Source of the DNA: Aliivibrio sp. | Lineage (GTDB): Bacteria; Pseudomonadota; Gammaproteobacteria; Enterobacterales; Vibrionaceae | NCBI GenBank assembly: GCA_016764915.1 | Contig: JAESQY010000131.1 | Location: forward strand, 1 to 64,000 | DNA length: 64,000 nucleotides | Reading direction: 5' to 3' | In this document: in pieces, positions 35,321-46,487 of the stretch | How positions within the stretch are numbered: position 1 is the first letter of the stretch | Layout: the number at the start of each line of letters is the position of its first letter | Translations under genes and position numbers: made by a program | Notes under the pieces: model-generated | Told to the model about the DNA's origin: nothing | The model's database searches: none | The model's input: only the letters and a program-made list of their open reading frames with translations

Positions 35321-37915
35321 TTATAGATCAGAGACGTCCTCAAAAACAAACTTCCCATGGCGCTTACTTTTATACCAGTTTTTATTCTTTTTGCCTTTGC
35401 TTGATGCCCAATTAAGAATGTCTGGATATCCATTTGATAAATCAACACGCTCCTTGGTATGGTGCCAATGCGTAGGGATTAGCATAGCCCAAGGCATATT
35501 GTCATCAGTTAAATAGTATTTGTCTGATGAATTATCAGTATCATCTTCTAGAGTTCCAAACTTTCTTATTGATGCACGACGAGAAGGTTTGTGACCAGGG
35601 AAATGAACTTCAATGTATTCGCCTGTATTAAGCTGACGAGAGAGAAAGCTGTTATAAGGTGGGGAACCAAGAATATTAGGTGAAACAGGTGTGATTAAAT
35701 TAATGGTAATAGTATGAAGCGAGCCTATTATTTTTTTGCTGCCAGATAAAGTATTCGACATCTTAGATCCCTTAGGCGGTGGAAGCGCAACTTTAATATC
35801 AGCAACGATGACAAAGAGTGTCTGATTACCATCTGCCGTTGCCTCAAGTGGAAGTGTGATGCCTTTAGATTTGATGTTGGAAGATTCAATGTTGCTTACT
35901 GGGGTATTCAGTAATAAGCGTAAAGAGTTATCATACACAGCGCCACGAGCAGTAGGCAAGACTTTGAATATTATCTGTTTTACTAATCCATTATGTTTAA
36001 CCTCTTGGACATTATAATTAAAAACAGCATCATTAAAATCATAGTCTCCTTTTCGTGGCCATTCATCCTCAAAAGCCATTGTTCCGTTTTCGGACAGAGA
36101 AGGTGAGTATGAGTTGCTCACCGTGGTCGATTCTGGTGCGCTTGCATTATCCAATGGATCTGTCTCAAAGGTATTCACCTCATTGCCATCAGCATAGCCG
36201 TCGTTGTCCGAATCAATGTCTAGAGGATCCGTTTGAAAGATATTGATCTCTTCATTGTCACTCAAACCATCACCGTCTGTGTCCGCTAGTGATGGGCTGG
36301 TATTACTGGTATTAAGCTCATGTTGATCTGAAAGGCCATCACCATCAGAATCTGCTAGTGCAGGTTCGGTATGAATAACATTAACTTCATAACCATCAAG
36401 GTAACCATCGTTATCAGAGTCAGCAGAAAGCGGGTCTGAATTATGATAAATAACCTCAGAAAGATCGCTCAGTCCATCACCATCACTGTCAATAAGGAGT
36501 GGGTCTGATTGGTACAAAATGGTCTCTTCTTGATCCGTTAAGCCATCACCATCTGAATCGACTTCATATGGATTGGTGCCTAATAGCGTTAACTCCACAA
36601 TATCTGAAATACCATCACCATCGCTGTCGATTTCAGAGTCGGTATTGAGTGCCGTCGACTCTTCTAATAACTGCAGAAGATCGGCCAAGTCATTCTCTGA
36701 TTGGGTAGGAGTTGAGATCTCATTTAAACGATATAGATAAGCAGAACCAGACGTAGGAAGTGAAGAGCTTCTGTTATAGGCTCCAATCAATGCATATTCA
36801 GATGTTAATGCAATTGAAGATGAGTAAAAATCATTATTGTATTGGTCTGCTAAATTGAACTTAAATACTTGAGTCCAATTGCCATCCACATACTGAAACA
36901 GATAGGCTGAACCCGCATTGGTATTATCACCCTGCGCCCCGATCAGAATATAATTGTTGAAGATGGATACAGAAGAACCAAAATTATCATGCTTCTCTTT
37001 GTCATCAGCAGTCAGCTTAGAGTGAAGAGTCCATTGTTTAAGGGAGCGTTGGTACACATAAACGGCGCCAGATTTTTTAATCTTCTTGTTAGTAGCATCG
37101 TTCTCTATGTCGGCCCCAACGACCGCAAAGTCTTTGTTCAAACTAACAGAGTGACCGTAATGACCGCTCTTGGTGAGATTCCCTCCGCTAAATTTAGCTT
37201 GTTTGATCCAAGTTCCATCATCGCAAAAATAGAGAGTAACTGACCCTTCCTTTGCACGCCCATGTTCATAGTCACCAATGATCAAGTAGTTATCATATAA
37301 AGAAACGACAGAGCCAAAACGCTTACTTTTAATGTCTGAGTCGGCCGTTAAGGTGACATCAAAAGCCCAACCCTCATCGGTGTTTTTATAGATATGTACT
37401 GCCCCATCGTGTGCGGTTCCTTGAGCGCCTAAAATAACATGGTCATCCGTAATACTGACCGAAGTAGCAAACTGAAGATTGGCAACAACGTCAAAATCTC
37501 TCAGTTCACTCACCTGAGTCCATTGCCCATATTCATGTTTAAAAATAAAAGCGACCCCTAATTTGCCGTTGTCATTTCGAATAGCGCTTACCACAGCGTA
37601 TTGATTTGATAATGAAACTGATCGGCCAAATTGGGAAATGGAGGAGGAGTCATCCGCTGTGATAGTTAAGCAACTGTCTAAATTCCAGTTTTGGTCACTC
37701 CGAATAAATACGCATGCTTGTCCTGAATCGTTAAGTTGACCTGGTGATCCAATCAATGCGGTATCACCTTGAATGGCGACACTGCGACCAAAATCGTCAA
37801 ACAGCCCGTTATTGCTACTGTTTAAATCAGCCTCTAAAGATGGGGATACTTCAATAATGGCCGCTGATAACAACCAAGGAATTAAGAGTAGACATAGAAT
37901 TGTATTTTTCATCAT
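35321..37915 (-). CDS. secreted FG-GAP / thrombospondin type 3 / LruC protein
   Basis: 864 residues from ATG 37915 or 37912 (MMKNTILCLLLIPWLLS), a signal peptide preceded by AGGT; the longer frame upstream is inside the neighbouring gene. Seven FG-GAP-like blades (FGRSVAIQGDTALIGSP and so on, about residues 35-400) suggest a beta-propeller. Seven thrombospondin type 3 calcium repeats (DSDGDGISD, DSDGDGLTD, ...) occupy about 430-590. A C-terminal LruC domain begins at AFEDEWPRKGDYDFNDAV. Likely a surface or exported calcium-stabilised adhesin-like protein. Thirteen bases downstream of the lipoprotein gene, hence one operon. Confidence 0.88.
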   Translation of the reverse strand: MMKNTILCLLLIPWLLSAAIIEVSPSLEADLNSSNNGLFDDFGRSVAIQGDTALIGSPGQLNDSGQACVFIRSDQNWNLDSCLTITADDSSSISQFGRSVSLSNQYAVVSAIRNDNGKLGVAFIFKHEYGQWTQVSELRDFDVVANLQFATSVSITDDHVILGAQGTAHDGAVHIYKNTDEGWAFDVTLTADSDIKSKRFGSVVSLYDNYLIIGDYEHGRAKEGSVTLYFCDDGTWIKQAKFSGGNLTKSGHYGHSVSLNKDFAVVGADIENDATNKKIKKSGAVYVYQRSLKQWTLHSKLTADDKEKHDNFGSSVSIFNNYILIGAQGDNTNAGSAYLFQYVDGNWTQVFKFNLADQYNNDFYSSSIALTSEYALIGAYNRSSSLPTSGSAYLYRLNEISTPTQSENDLADLLQLLEESTALNTDSEIDSDGDGISDIVELTLLGTNPYEVDSDGDGLTDQEETILYQSDPLLIDSDGDGLSDLSEVIYHNSDPLSADSDNDGYLDGYEVNVIHTEPALADSDGDGLSDQHELNTSNTSPSLADTDGDGLSDNEEINIFQTDPLDIDSDNDGYADGNEVNTFETDPLDNASAPESTTVSNSYSPSLSENGTMAFEDEWPRKGDYDFNDAVFNYNVQEVKHNGLVKQIIFKVLPTARGAVYDNSLRLLLNTPVSNIESSNIKSKGITLPLEATADGNQTLFVIVADIKVALPPPKGSKMSNTLSGSKKIIGSLHTITINLITPVSPNILGSPPYNSFLSRQLNTGEYIEVHFPGHKPSRRASIRKFGTLEDDTDNSSDKYYLTDDNMPWAMLIPTHWHHTKERVDLSNGYPDILNWASSKGKKNKNWYKSKRHGKFVFEDVSDL

Positions 37916-37928
37916 AACGTACCTGATT

Positions 37929-38408
37929 CTAATTAAAAAAGAAGTGAGCAGTGTTATCGGTGGCAATAGCAAGTTCACTTGGAGAAACCAAGTCTTGGTT
38001 AATGGAAATAAAGAGTTTATTACTTGAAGAGGGAACGGATAACAAGGTGCGATAGTGAGTAGATTGATTAAGCGTGCCCTGTTCAATTAAATGTATCGGC
38101 GTATCTGATGAGGTATCAAAACTGGAATATATGGCGATTTGAGTATCGTATTGAATGGATGAAAAGTTGAGATGAACAGTAACGATTCTTTGAGTTTCAA
38201 AAGTAAACCCATCCTGAACGTCAATGTGGGCCATTGAAGATTCGGCCATCGCTTCTATTTCCTGCTGAGAAACCTCATCGTATTGAGGTGTGGTTATTGG
38301 AGATGAGGGAGAACTGGAATCGCCGCCCCCACTATTGCAACTTGTTAAAGGGAGATACAATAGAACTACTGAAAGGATAATAATTAATCTGTTTATGAGA
38401 ATATTCAT
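37929..38408 (-). CDS. small envelope lipoprotein partner of the LruC protein
   Basis: 159 residues. Signal peptide with lipobox LPLTSC followed by a Gly/Ser linker (NSGGGDSSS). The body is a beta-rich domain with no family recognised. It is transcribed immediately before the LruC gene and should be its outer-membrane partner or anchor. Confidence 0.78.
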   Translation of the reverse strand: MNILINRLIIILSVVLLYLPLTSCNSGGGDSSSPSSPITTPQYDEVSQQEIEAMAESSMAHIDVQDGFTFETQRIVTVHLNFSSIQYDTQIAIYSSFDTSSDTPIHLIEQGTLNQSTHYRTLLSVPSSSNKLFISINQDLVSPSELAIATDNTAHFFFN

Positions 38409-38971
38409 ACAAACTCCATCGCTGTTTTGTTAAATACAGCAAATGTCGAGCCAGTTTTACATATCATTAACTTGTTGATTATATGAGTTATCTTAATTGA
38501 ATATGAAAATGCAATGTTGCAAATTGCAAATTCAGACACAGATGAAGTGCAAAATGAAAAGGAAAGTCCACGGAGAAGAAGTGAGAGAGTATGACTGCTA
38601 TTTGAAATTATTTGCACTATTTAAGAGTTGGATTGACTTTGAACATAGCTGCACTAGTGGAATATGAAGGCATATAACCTCCAATTCATATACGGGAAAT
38701 AGGTGTATTATTTGCTGTATAACCTCTGAGTCATATGTATTACTAATTGGAAATCGAATTACTTATTTGCTATTAGCGACTTACGGGTCAATTGCTGTGC
38801 TATGTATCGTATTTTGAAGGTATATTTGTCTGTTATTTCTAAATTTATTTTGTATTTCATTTATTTAGTTATCTTGTTGTTGGAATTCTAGATGATCTTA
38901 ACCTATCGTTAATATGTACTGTAACGTACTGAAATAAATTGATTTATTTTTTATAAGTAGGTGAGGTAGGG
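38409..38971. other. 560-base intergenic region
   Basis: Divergent space between the lipoprotein and the CHASE3 chemoreceptor; holds the promoters of both. Two loosely similar stretches (CATATAACCTCC and TGTATAACCTCT, about 38670 and 38714) are about 45 bases apart. A 70-codon frame here looks like chance. No riboswitch or RNA gene recognised. Confidence 0.5.
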
Positions 38972-41113
38972 ATGTTAGATAATCTTAATTTTAAAACGAA
39001 ATTACTCTCTGGGTACGGTGCCGTATTACTCTTGATGCTAGCCATTACGATGATCGTATTTTTTAGTGTCAAATCTCTCATCAGCAACTTTAAGTGGGTT
39101 GATCATACTCATGAAGTGTTGGCTGAGGCTTCGAGTATTGAAGCTGCTGCTGTGGATATGGAAACGGGGATGAGAGGTTACCTTTTAGCAGGGAAAGAGG
39201 ACTTTTTAGACCCATATGTTAACGGCAATAAAACATTTACCAATTTAGTCAAAAGCTTATCAAGTACTGTTTCAGATAATCCAGCTCAGATGGAGCTGCT
39301 AAGGCAGATTAAACTGACGATTAGTGAGTGGCAAGAAAATGTTACGGAGCCTGTCATTGCATTGCGAACAGAGATAGGCGACTCGAAAAGCATGAATGAT
39401 ATGGCAAATGTAATTAAAAAAGCGGAAGGTAAACAGTATTTTGATAAGTTTAGAGAGCAGATGAAGACCTTTATAGGGCGAGAGCAAGAACTCATGGGAA
39501 CTCGTCAAGAAAAGGCTAAAACAAGTAACAGCATTTATGAATTGAAACAACTCAACCAATGGGTAGAACACACCTACCAAGTCATTGCAACCGCTCAAGC
39601 TATTGTCTCATCAGCGGTAAATATGGAAACAGGCATGAGAGGGTTCTTATTGGCTGGCCAGGATCAGTTTTTAGCACCGTATACAGCAGGAAAGAAAGAT
39701 TTTTATGAACTTATTAACGAGTTATCGAAGACAGTTTCAGATAACCCTGCGCAAGTTAAACTATTAAATGAAAGTAAAATAACCATCGATACTTGGATAA
39801 GTAATGTGGTTGATAAACAGATTGCTCTGCGTCGGGATATAGGTAACGCGAAAACTATGGATGACATGGCCGACCTTGTAGGTGAAGCTAAAGGGAAAGT
39901 CTATTTTGATAAATTTCGTCAACAGATTAAAACGTTCAAAGACAGAGAAACTGCACTGATGGAGTCAAGGTTGTTGTCTTTAGAGAGTACTGAATCATTC
40001 GTGATTAATAGTACTATTTTTGGAACGTTAATCGCCATTATTGTAGGCATCTCTATTGCTCTTATTTTAACACGTCATGTAATGAGCCTGCTTGGAGGAG
40101 AGCCTAAATACATCGCAGAAATTGCAGCATCGGTTGCAAAAGGTGATTTGACGATAGCCCTTCATAGCAACGGTAAAGAAGAGGGCATCTTTGCTGAAAT
40201 GCGAAAAATGATGGATTCTCTGAAAGATAAAACGGAGTTGGCACAAAAGATTGCCGCCGGAGAGTTGCATGAGAATGTGAAATTAGCCTCTGATCAAGAT
40301 ACATTAGGGATTGCATTACAAGATATGATTGAGAACTTAAATAATGTTCTTAGTCAGACACAAATAACCAGTGACGAAATTTCACAAGGCAGCGGCAGTG
40401 TCTCTACCAGCAGTAATGCACTTTCGCAAGGAGCGGCGCAACAAGCAACGAGCTTGGAGAATATATCTTCATCATTGAATGAACTTTCGACACAAATTAA
40501 TGAGAATGCCAATAATGCGAATCAAGCTCGAGAGCTCGCTTCTCAAGCCCAAACTGAAGCCAAAATTGGCAGTGACAAAATGGCGGATATGATTGATGCT
40601 ATGTTTGAAATCACCCAAGCCAGCGAAAGTATATCAGGGTTCATCAATATTATTGATGAAATAGCAGCCCAAACGAATCTGCTGGCATTAAATGCGGCTA
40701 TTGAAGCAGCTAGAGCCGGTGAGCAGGGGAGAGGATTTGCTGTTGTGGCCGATGAGGTTAGAAGCTTAGCCGCAAGAAGTACAGAGGCGGCTGTGGAAAC
40801 GTCGAAATTGATTGAACGCTCGGTAGAAAAAACGAAAAGAGGCAGCTTGATTGCGTCAGAAACCGCAGATAGTCTACAGAAAATTTATAACAGTGTGAGT
40901 AAAACATCGGTGTTGGTTGATGAGATAGCAAATGCAAGTAGCGAACAAGCAACGGGAGCAGAACTGATCAATCAAGGAGTGGTTGAAATAGACGGAGTGA
41001 CACAACAAAACAACAGCACAGCACAAGAAAGTGCGGCCTCAGCAATTCAGTTAGAGCAACAGGCAGACCAATTAAAAGAGATGCTTTCGAAGTTTAAACT
41101 GCAACTATCATAA
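38972..41113 (+). CDS. methyl-accepting chemotaxis protein with two CHASE3 domains
   Basis: 713 residues. TM at about 12-32, two successive CHASE3 domains (about 40-170 and 185-325), TM at about 348-370, HAMP-like linker, and the MCP signalling domain with the conserved hairpin tip [35 protein letters not shown]. The two sensory repeats share METGMRG(Y/F)LLAG and TVSDNPAQ, so one arose from the other by internal duplication. Signals to CheA/CheW at the pole. Ligand unknown. Confidence 0.95.
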   Translation: MLDNLNFKTKLLSGYGAVLLLMLAITMIVFFSVKSLISNFKWVDHTHEVLAEASSIEAAAVDMETGMRGYLLAGKEDFLDPYVNGNKTFTNLVKSLSSTVSDNPAQMELLRQIKLTISEWQENVTEPVIALRTEIGDSKSMNDMANVIKKAEGKQYFDKFREQMKTFIGREQELMGTRQEKAKTSNSIYELKQLNQWVEHTYQVIATAQAIVSSAVNMETGMRGFLLAGQDQFLAPYTAGKKDFYELINELSKTVSDNPAQVKLLNESKITIDTWISNVVDKQIALRRDIGNAKTMDDMADLVGEAKGKVYFDKFRQQIKTFKDRETALMESRLLSLESTESFVINSTIFGTLIAIIVGISIALILTRHVMSLLGGEPKYIAEIAASVAKGDLTIALHSNGKEEGIFAEMRKMMDSLKDKTELAQKIAAGELHENVKLASDQDTLGIALQDMIENLNNVLSQTQITSDEISQGSGSVSTSSNALSQGAAQQATSLENISSSLNELSTQINENANNANQARELASQAQTEAKIGSDKMADMIDAMFEITQASESISGFINIIDEIAAQTNLLALNAAIEAARAGEQGRGFAVVADEVRSLAARSTEAAVETSKLIERSVEKTKRGSLIASETADSLQKIYNSVSKTSVLVDEIANASSEQATGAELINQGVVEIDGVTQQNNSTAQESAASAIQLEQQADQLKEMLSKFKLQLS

Positions 41114-41118
41114 AACAC

Positions 41119-41150
41119 AATAATGCGGCTGTTAGGCCGCATTATTGTTA
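41119..41150. terminator. bidirectional terminator between two chemoreceptor genes
   Basis: 11-bp stem AATAATGCGGC/GCCGCATTATT with a 6-base loop and T-rich flanks on both strands, serving the two convergent genes. Confidence 0.88.
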
Positions 41151-41156
41151 AGAGTG

Positions 41157-43058
41157 TTAGCTAAGTTTAAAGGCATTAACAATGAGCTTTAATTGCTCAT
41201 TTGCCTGAGTTAAATTCTCGGTTTCTAATGTGGTGGCTTCACCATTAAGAGACAGTGTATCTACAATATCTCTAATAGCTGACATGTTAGTGGTGATTTC
41301 ACTGGCAACGGCGCTCTGCTCTTCTGCTGCAGTAGCTATGATGATATTCACATCATTAATGTGCGTGACTGACTCAACTACAATATCAAGATTGTCGGCC
41401 ACCAGGTTGGTATTTGCGACCGTTTTTTCACAGGTAGATTTAGTCGCATTAATTGACTCTAGTGCATGACTTGAACCATCACGAAGTCGGGCAAGAGTCT
41501 GAGCAATTTCTGCGGTGCTGGCTTGTGTTCTTGCTGCAAGAGCTCTTACTTCATCAGCAACAACAGCAAATCCTCTCCCCTGTTCACCCGCCCTAGCTGC
41601 TTCAATAGCCGCATTAAGTGCCAATAAGTTTGTTTGAGCTGCAATGTCACCAATCACTTCAAGCACGGAGGTAATTTCCAGTGTGTTCTTTTCAATTTCA
41701 GTGATGCTTTCACTGGTTAACTCAAACTCTTCAACCAGTTTACCCACCGAGGCGGTTGCATCTAATACAACGGATTTAGATTGAGCAACTTGCTCATTGC
41801 TTAACTGAGTTGCGTGAGAAGCTTCAGAAGCATTGTTGGCTACATCATTCGCAGTAACACTCATCTCTTCAATAGCGGTTACGATTTGCAATGTTTGAGA
41901 TGAATGGTCTGAAAGAACCTGATTGTTGGTTGCAGTCTGGTTATTAAGTTGTTGGACACTGACACTAATGTTAGACGACGCACTGCTTACGTTTAGCATG
42001 AGTGATTGTAGGTTTTCAATAAAATGATTAATGCCTTGGGATATTTGACCTAACTCATCGTGGCTGTTTACAGGTAAGCGGCGAGTTAAATCCCCGTTAC
42101 CTTTTGATAAGTCGTGAATAACCTCATTAAGTATGATAATTGGGCGGTACAGTTGATTAAGAACAATAAATACGATGGCTATAGAGATAAAGATGATGAT
42201 TGCAGAGGTCCAAATAGCATCGGTTAATGCCGCATTAACATCAGAATAGATCACTGATTTATCGATACCTATATAAAGAAACCATTTTTTATTGTCAACA
42301 ATGGATATTTCCGTGAAGTAAGCGCGCTTATCGACCCCTCCCCATTGATAATCAGTAGAACCAGAGTGGGTCGCCGCCATCTCTTTTTCTAATACAGGAA
42401 TGTCAAAATTATCGCCAAGCCTATCGGTTGGGTCTGTTGATGCCAATTGAACAAAATTTTCATTTAAAATAAGTATGGATGCACCAGAAAAGTCGATTGC
42501 ACGGATGGTATCGTTAAGAAGGTTCAATGATATATCACCGGTAACAATGCCATCAGGACCTGCTGGGGTAGCAATACTCACCATGAGCTCGCCAGTGGTA
42601 TCATCCTTATACACGTCAGTGATGATAGTTTTTTGTTTCTGCATGGCCTCTTTGTACCAATCACGGGTACGTGGGTCATAGTCTGAGACATGAAAAACGC
42701 CGTTGTCACCACCAGAATCACCAAAAGCACGCCCATCTTTATAACCTGCGGTAAAGCTAAAGAAATTACCAGCATGGGTAATGATCTTAGCGATATCGAC
42801 ATATTCATGGTCAAGTTTATCAGCTTTGAAGTAAGCTGCGCTCGACTCTAAGATGGTTACTTTTGAGTCTAATGATGCTTCAATCTGTTGCTTAGCACCA
42901 TTAACGATTTGACGAGCAGTATTTTCAATGGAAGTAATTTTGTCATTTTTAATGGTGTTGTAAGAGAGCCAATTAGTGGTGAGAAGAGTTACTGATATTA
43001 ACAAAGCAACAGTGAAAATGATGCGTTGTTTAAATCCAAGATTTTTTAGTAAAGACAT
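41157..43058 (-). CDS. methyl-accepting chemotaxis protein with dCache sensor
   Basis: 633 residues. TM at about 12-32, periplasmic double-Cache domain (about 40-275), TM at about 280-302, HAMP (about 303-355), MCP signalling domain with [28 protein letters not shown] tip. The Cache region contains [14 protein letters not shown] then TDVYKD, close to the Y-R-W-Y-D pattern of amino-acid-binding dCache sensors, so amino acids are the likely attractants. Family certain; ligand inferred. Confidence 0.94.
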   Translation of the reverse strand: MSLLKNLGFKQRIIFTVALLISVTLLTTNWLSYNTIKNDKITSIENTARQIVNGAKQQIEASLDSKVTILESSAAYFKADKLDHEYVDIAKIITHAGNFFSFTAGYKDGRAFGDSGGDNGVFHVSDYDPRTRDWYKEAMQKQKTIITDVYKDDTTGELMVSIATPAGPDGIVTGDISLNLLNDTIRAIDFSGASILILNENFVQLASTDPTDRLGDNFDIPVLEKEMAATHSGSTDYQWGGVDKRAYFTEISIVDNKKWFLYIGIDKSVIYSDVNAALTDAIWTSAIIIFISIAIVFIVLNQLYRPIIILNEVIHDLSKGNGDLTRRLPVNSHDELGQISQGINHFIENLQSLMLNVSSASSNISVSVQQLNNQTATNNQVLSDHSSQTLQIVTAIEEMSVTANDVANNASEASHATQLSNEQVAQSKSVVLDATASVGKLVEEFELTSESITEIEKNTLEITSVLEVIGDIAAQTNLLALNAAIEAARAGEQGRGFAVVADEVRALAARTQASTAEIAQTLARLRDGSSHALESINATKSTCEKTVANTNLVADNLDIVVESVTHINDVNIIIATAAEEQSAVASEITTNMSAIRDIVDTLSLNGEATTLETENLTQANEQLKLIVNAFKLS

Positions 43059-43412
43059 AAAAACATCAAACCTCTAATAGAATTATTAACGCTGATTATA
43101 TAAAACAGCATGGTATAAATCTAATTTCAATACAGGCATTGCTTTGTTATAAACTTGTTAAATGAGAATAGTTTAGCGGTAATGATTTTGAGCTGAAATA
43201 CTCTTTTTAAGAGGTGGGTATGGGTAATAAGATGATATTGGCTATATGTTGTATAAAGTTTAATGGGTAAGTGCGTGAGTCGCTCGCATAACTATGCATT
43301 TATCTGGGTGTTAACAGATTTAATATTAATAAATATTTTTGACAAGGAGATAAATAGAGTAGCAAGTATAGGTGGGTGAGCTTACCTCTTTGTAAGCTCA
43401 TCAATGAAATCA
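43059..43412. other. 350-base AT-rich intergenic region
   Basis: Upstream of the dCache chemoreceptor, so it carries that gene's promoter. No gene or stable hairpin seen. Confidence 0.5.
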
Positions 43413-43682
43413 CTATGCTTCACAAATTACGCTCATCTTTGCTGGGACTAAAGGGTTACCAAATAGTTTAATCTCTTCTCCTGCTTTTTGGCTGTGAGCG
43501 CTGCATAAAGGAACAACATACCACTCTTCGTCATTGGATTCTGACTTTTGCACGTGTGTACCAACCGTTGCTAAGCTTATACAACTTCTCTCAACACACA
43601 TACCGAGTTTTGCCTCACTAAATTCTTGCCAATGTGTTAGCCAGTTTTCTGAAGTGTTTTCTGTAATGTTCTTAACTTTCAT
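43413..43682 (-). CDS. small conserved-looking protein, unknown
   Basis: 89 residues; ATG preceded by AAGGA. Has two CxxRSC/HSQK-like segments (MCVERSCISLA, PLCSAHSQKAG) and a tryptophan-tyrosine motif EEWYVVPLC; cysteines could bind a metal. Resembles short Vibrio proteins of unknown role by composition. No family recognised. Confidence 0.7.
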   Translation of the reverse strand: MKVKNITENTSENWLTHWQEFSEAKLGMCVERSCISLATVGTHVQKSESNDEEWYVVPLCSAHSQKAGEEIKLFGNPLVPAKMSVICEA

Positions 43683-43907
43683 TTTGTATCCTTAAGTTTA
43701 AAATAAATTGTAATATAACCATTAAATTGAAGGATTATTCCTAGGGCCTATTACCACTTATTTTTGGTTTTTTTTATACATACCGTGGGAACATATTGGC
43801 GTAAATTTAATGAATTAAATGCATTATGTGCAATTTATATGAAGACAGAAAAGCGTATTGATGGTTGTGTGGTAGGAAACAGAATGTCTCCTAGTATGTT
43901 AGTTGTA

Positions 43908-45860
43908 TTATGTTCGCTTAAAAATGATTGATGAATATGAATCAAGGTTTGTAAGGGGTTCGGGTTTGTGCAAACCATAGCCTTGGCCAAAATCGACCTT
44001 CATATCATGCAGTAGATCGGCAAGTTCAGGTGTTTCAACATACTCTGCAATGGTTTTTAATCCTAATGAATTTGACATGTGCACGATAGCTTCAACTAAA
44101 GCCGCATCGGAGTCGTTATGTCCTAGTATTTTGATGAGGCTACCATCTATTTTTAGATAATCAACATTGAGGTCACGCAAATATGCAAACGATGAAAAAC
44201 CACTACCAAAGTCATCTAATGAGAATCGGCAACCCAGCGCTTTTAAACTGCGAATAAATTCTCTTGCGCTATCAATGTTAGTCATTGCGGCAGATTCGGT
44301 TATTTCAAAAATGAGCTGGTGAGCTCTTTCTGACGCTGATATCAAATGAATTAATTCCGGTAGATAGGCCTTATCAGCTAGGGTGTGTGCTGACATGTTT
44401 ACTGAGAAGTGGGTATCATTGTTTAGTTCTGTGGATAATAGAGTCTCAATGACCCAGCGATCAATTTTTGGCATCAGTCCAAACCGTTGCGCAGCGGGTA
44501 AAAACAGGCCAGGGGGAACGATCTGATTATTCTCATCTATGCCACGAAGGAGAATCTCAACATGTCCACCTGTCTCACCAGGTTGGAGCGGAACAATACT
44601 TTGCCCATACAGACAGAAGTGATTCTCTAGTATCATTTGTGGTATTTTTGCTGCCCATTGTTCTTCACGTCTTATCTCTAATAACATCGGGTCTGACTCT
44701 TCATAGATAAGAACTTTTGCACTGCCTGGAGTTTTTGCCAATCGACATGCTGCATCAGCACGTGATACTAATTCAGTGAAAAGAAAATTTGCTTTACCTT
44801 TCGCAATACCAACGGATGCGCCTAGCTTCATAGGTTGACCCATCCACTCAAAATCATGTTGTTCAACCATAGCCACCAATAGCGTAGCCACTTTTTGAAT
44901 ACGTTCGATTCCATGGATATCGCTTAACCAAATGACAAATTCATCACCCCCTACTCTCGAGAGGGTACAGCCTTCTTTCTTACAAAGTGAGCCCATTTTT
45001 TTGGATAGATCGATTAACAGCTCGTCGCCTACAGTGTGACCACATAGATCATTAATTAATTTAAATCTATCAAGGTCGATATAAGCCACCACACCGCCGG
45101 CCGCGTGATTTTCCATAGCAATAGAAAGCCCTCGCCGATTTAGTATCCCGGTTAATGTGTCGTGAAGGGCCTGATGCTCAAGTGTGCGACTGATCTGCAT
45201 GCTTTTACGGTAAATAAAAATACTGAGTACGACACTAATAAAAACACTGAGTACAGAGAATAAGCCCAGTGTCCAAAATAGAGTGGATTTATTAATTTCA
45301 AGCTGTTCGATCGTGTGTATCTCGTGCTCTTCAGATGTTTCAACGATCTCATCGAGAGCGTCTTCCATCTCGTAGATGTACTGTTTGTAGGTAGCCATCG
45401 ATTCCATTGCATGTTCTTGTTCGAAATTATTACTGTTTAGCATACGAGTAATCACCAACGAAATACCTTCGCTGTAGGCGCGAAACTGCCCAGCAAGTAT
45501 TGCGATGGCGGTGCCATCATGTATGACACTCTCTTGTAGCTCCTGTTCAAAAATAGAAAATTGTCGTTCAGTAGCGGCTAAAGCGTCATGCCAACGAAGT
45601 TGGACTCGTTGCAAATCTTGAGGAGAGTGATTATAGAGGAGAATATCTTTTTCAAGTTTTCGTAGATTAATGACCATACTCTTCAAGGTCAAACCTTCCA
45701 CTTGAGCGTCAGAAAAAGTGACTAAATTTTCACTGAGAACATTGGTCAACTGTTCCATTTTCCAAGCTCCAAACATCCCTTGCAATATGATGAGAAAAGC
45801 GATGCTCAATAAACCAAAAGCGGTACTTCGTCCCAAACGTTTTGATTCAATATAAAGCAT
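43908..45860 (-). CDS. GGDEF-EAL cyclic-di-GMP protein
   Basis: 650 residues. TM at about 15-33, periplasmic four-helix sensor (about 40-180), TM at about 190-212. GGDEF domain (about 240-380) with RVGGDEF, no RxxD I-site before it. EAL domain (about 400-645): EILLRG in place of EALxR, but Asn of NMSAHTL, Glu of FEITES, DDFGSGFSS, YLKIDGS, AEYVE and QGYGLHKP are all there, so phosphodiesterase activity is plausible. Both activities may be regulated by the sensor. Confidence 0.93.
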   Translation of the reverse strand: MLYIESKRLGRSTAFGLLSIAFLIILQGMFGAWKMEQLTNVLSENLVTFSDAQVEGLTLKSMVINLRKLEKDILLYNHSPQDLQRVQLRWHDALAATERQFSIFEQELQESVIHDGTAIAILAGQFRAYSEGISLVITRMLNSNNFEQEHAMESMATYKQYIYEMEDALDEIVETSEEHEIHTIEQLEINKSTLFWTLGLFSVLSVFISVVLSIFIYRKSMQISRTLEHQALHDTLTGILNRRGLSIAMENHAAGGVVAYIDLDRFKLINDLCGHTVGDELLIDLSKKMGSLCKKEGCTLSRVGGDEFVIWLSDIHGIERIQKVATLLVAMVEQHDFEWMGQPMKLGASVGIAKGKANFLFTELVSRADAACRLAKTPGSAKVLIYEESDPMLLEIRREEQWAAKIPQMILENHFCLYGQSIVPLQPGETGGHVEILLRGIDENNQIVPPGLFLPAAQRFGLMPKIDRWVIETLLSTELNNDTHFSVNMSAHTLADKAYLPELIHLISASERAHQLIFEITESAAMTNIDSAREFIRSLKALGCRFSLDDFGSGFSSFAYLRDLNVDYLKIDGSLIKILGHNDSDAALVEAIVHMSNSLGLKTIAEYVETPELADLLHDMKVDFGQGYGLHKPEPLTNLDSYSSIIFKRT

Positions 45861-46029
45861 ATTGATGACCTCATAATTATGAACACATGCCGAATGGTAT
45901 CCGGTTAAATAACTTTCAATTCAGCAAGTTGAATTGTCAAAATTATCATGGTGAGCAATTAAAGAATAGAGGGATTCGTACTGTATAACAAGCATTTAAC
46001 ATGACGATGTGAGGTGTGATGTTAGTTCA

Positions 46030-46064
46030 AAAAAAATAATCGCGCTAACAAAGGGGTTAGCGCG
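46030..46064 (-). terminator. Rho-independent terminator of the VF530 gene
   Basis: 9-bp stem CGCGCTAAC/GTTAGCGCG, 6-base loop, followed on the minus strand by a run of eight or more T. Confidence 0.9.
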
Positions 46065-46088
46065 GGATAGTTCATTGAGAACTAGTGG

Positions 46089-46487
46089 TTATCGACGATG
46101 ATGATGTGACCTATTCGATGAACGGGCTTTGTGAGCCGAAGCCGCTTTAGCTTGTGATAGTTCGATGGACTCTACCGTTAATGCCATCGGTTCTCTTGGT
46201 TCGATACCCGCGGCAAAAGTACGCTTGCGAGGAGGCATTTCGTACTCTTCTTCAGAGACTCTAGGCATACGCATATATCGCGAAAGATAGAATGCTTCAA
46301 TTTTCTCTCTTGCCCACTCTGTTTTACGTAGGAATTTTAGACTGCCAGCAACGGTCGGATTGGTTCTAAAACAGTTAAATCGAAAGAAAGTATCAAGGAT
46401 ATCCCAGCCATAGAAATCAACCAGTTCGGTAAGTAATACCTCTAATTTCAAGCCATGTAAGGGGTTATTCTGTTGTTCATCAAGCAT
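46089..46487 (-). CDS. VF530-family DNA-binding protein
   Basis: 132 residues. The first ~70 residues match the VF530/DUF2132 fold: NNPLHGLKLEVLLTELV, GWDILDTFFRFNCF, NPTVAGSLKFLRKTEWAREK. Small double-stranded-DNA-binding protein first described from Vibrio fischeri. A long basic, His/Arg-rich tail (about 80-132) exceeds the core domain and may add DNA or RNA contact. Regulatory target unknown. Confidence 0.92.
   Translation of the reverse strand: MLDEQQNNPLHGLKLEVLLTELVDFYGWDILDTFFRFNCFRTNPTVAGSLKFLRKTEWAREKIEAFYLSRYMRMPRVSEEEYEMPPRKRTFAAGIEPREPMALTVESIELSQAKAASAHKARSSNRSHHHRR

Noticed and set aside
38405-38617. 70-codon minus-strand frame in the divergent region
   Set aside because: No Shine-Dalgarno, odd composition, and it overlaps the lipoprotein promoter.
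38409-38971. cyclic-di-GMP riboswitch ahead of the CHASE3 chemoreceptor
   Set aside because: Looked for because of the signalling context, but no conserved GEMM core or tetraloop-receptor pair could be found.
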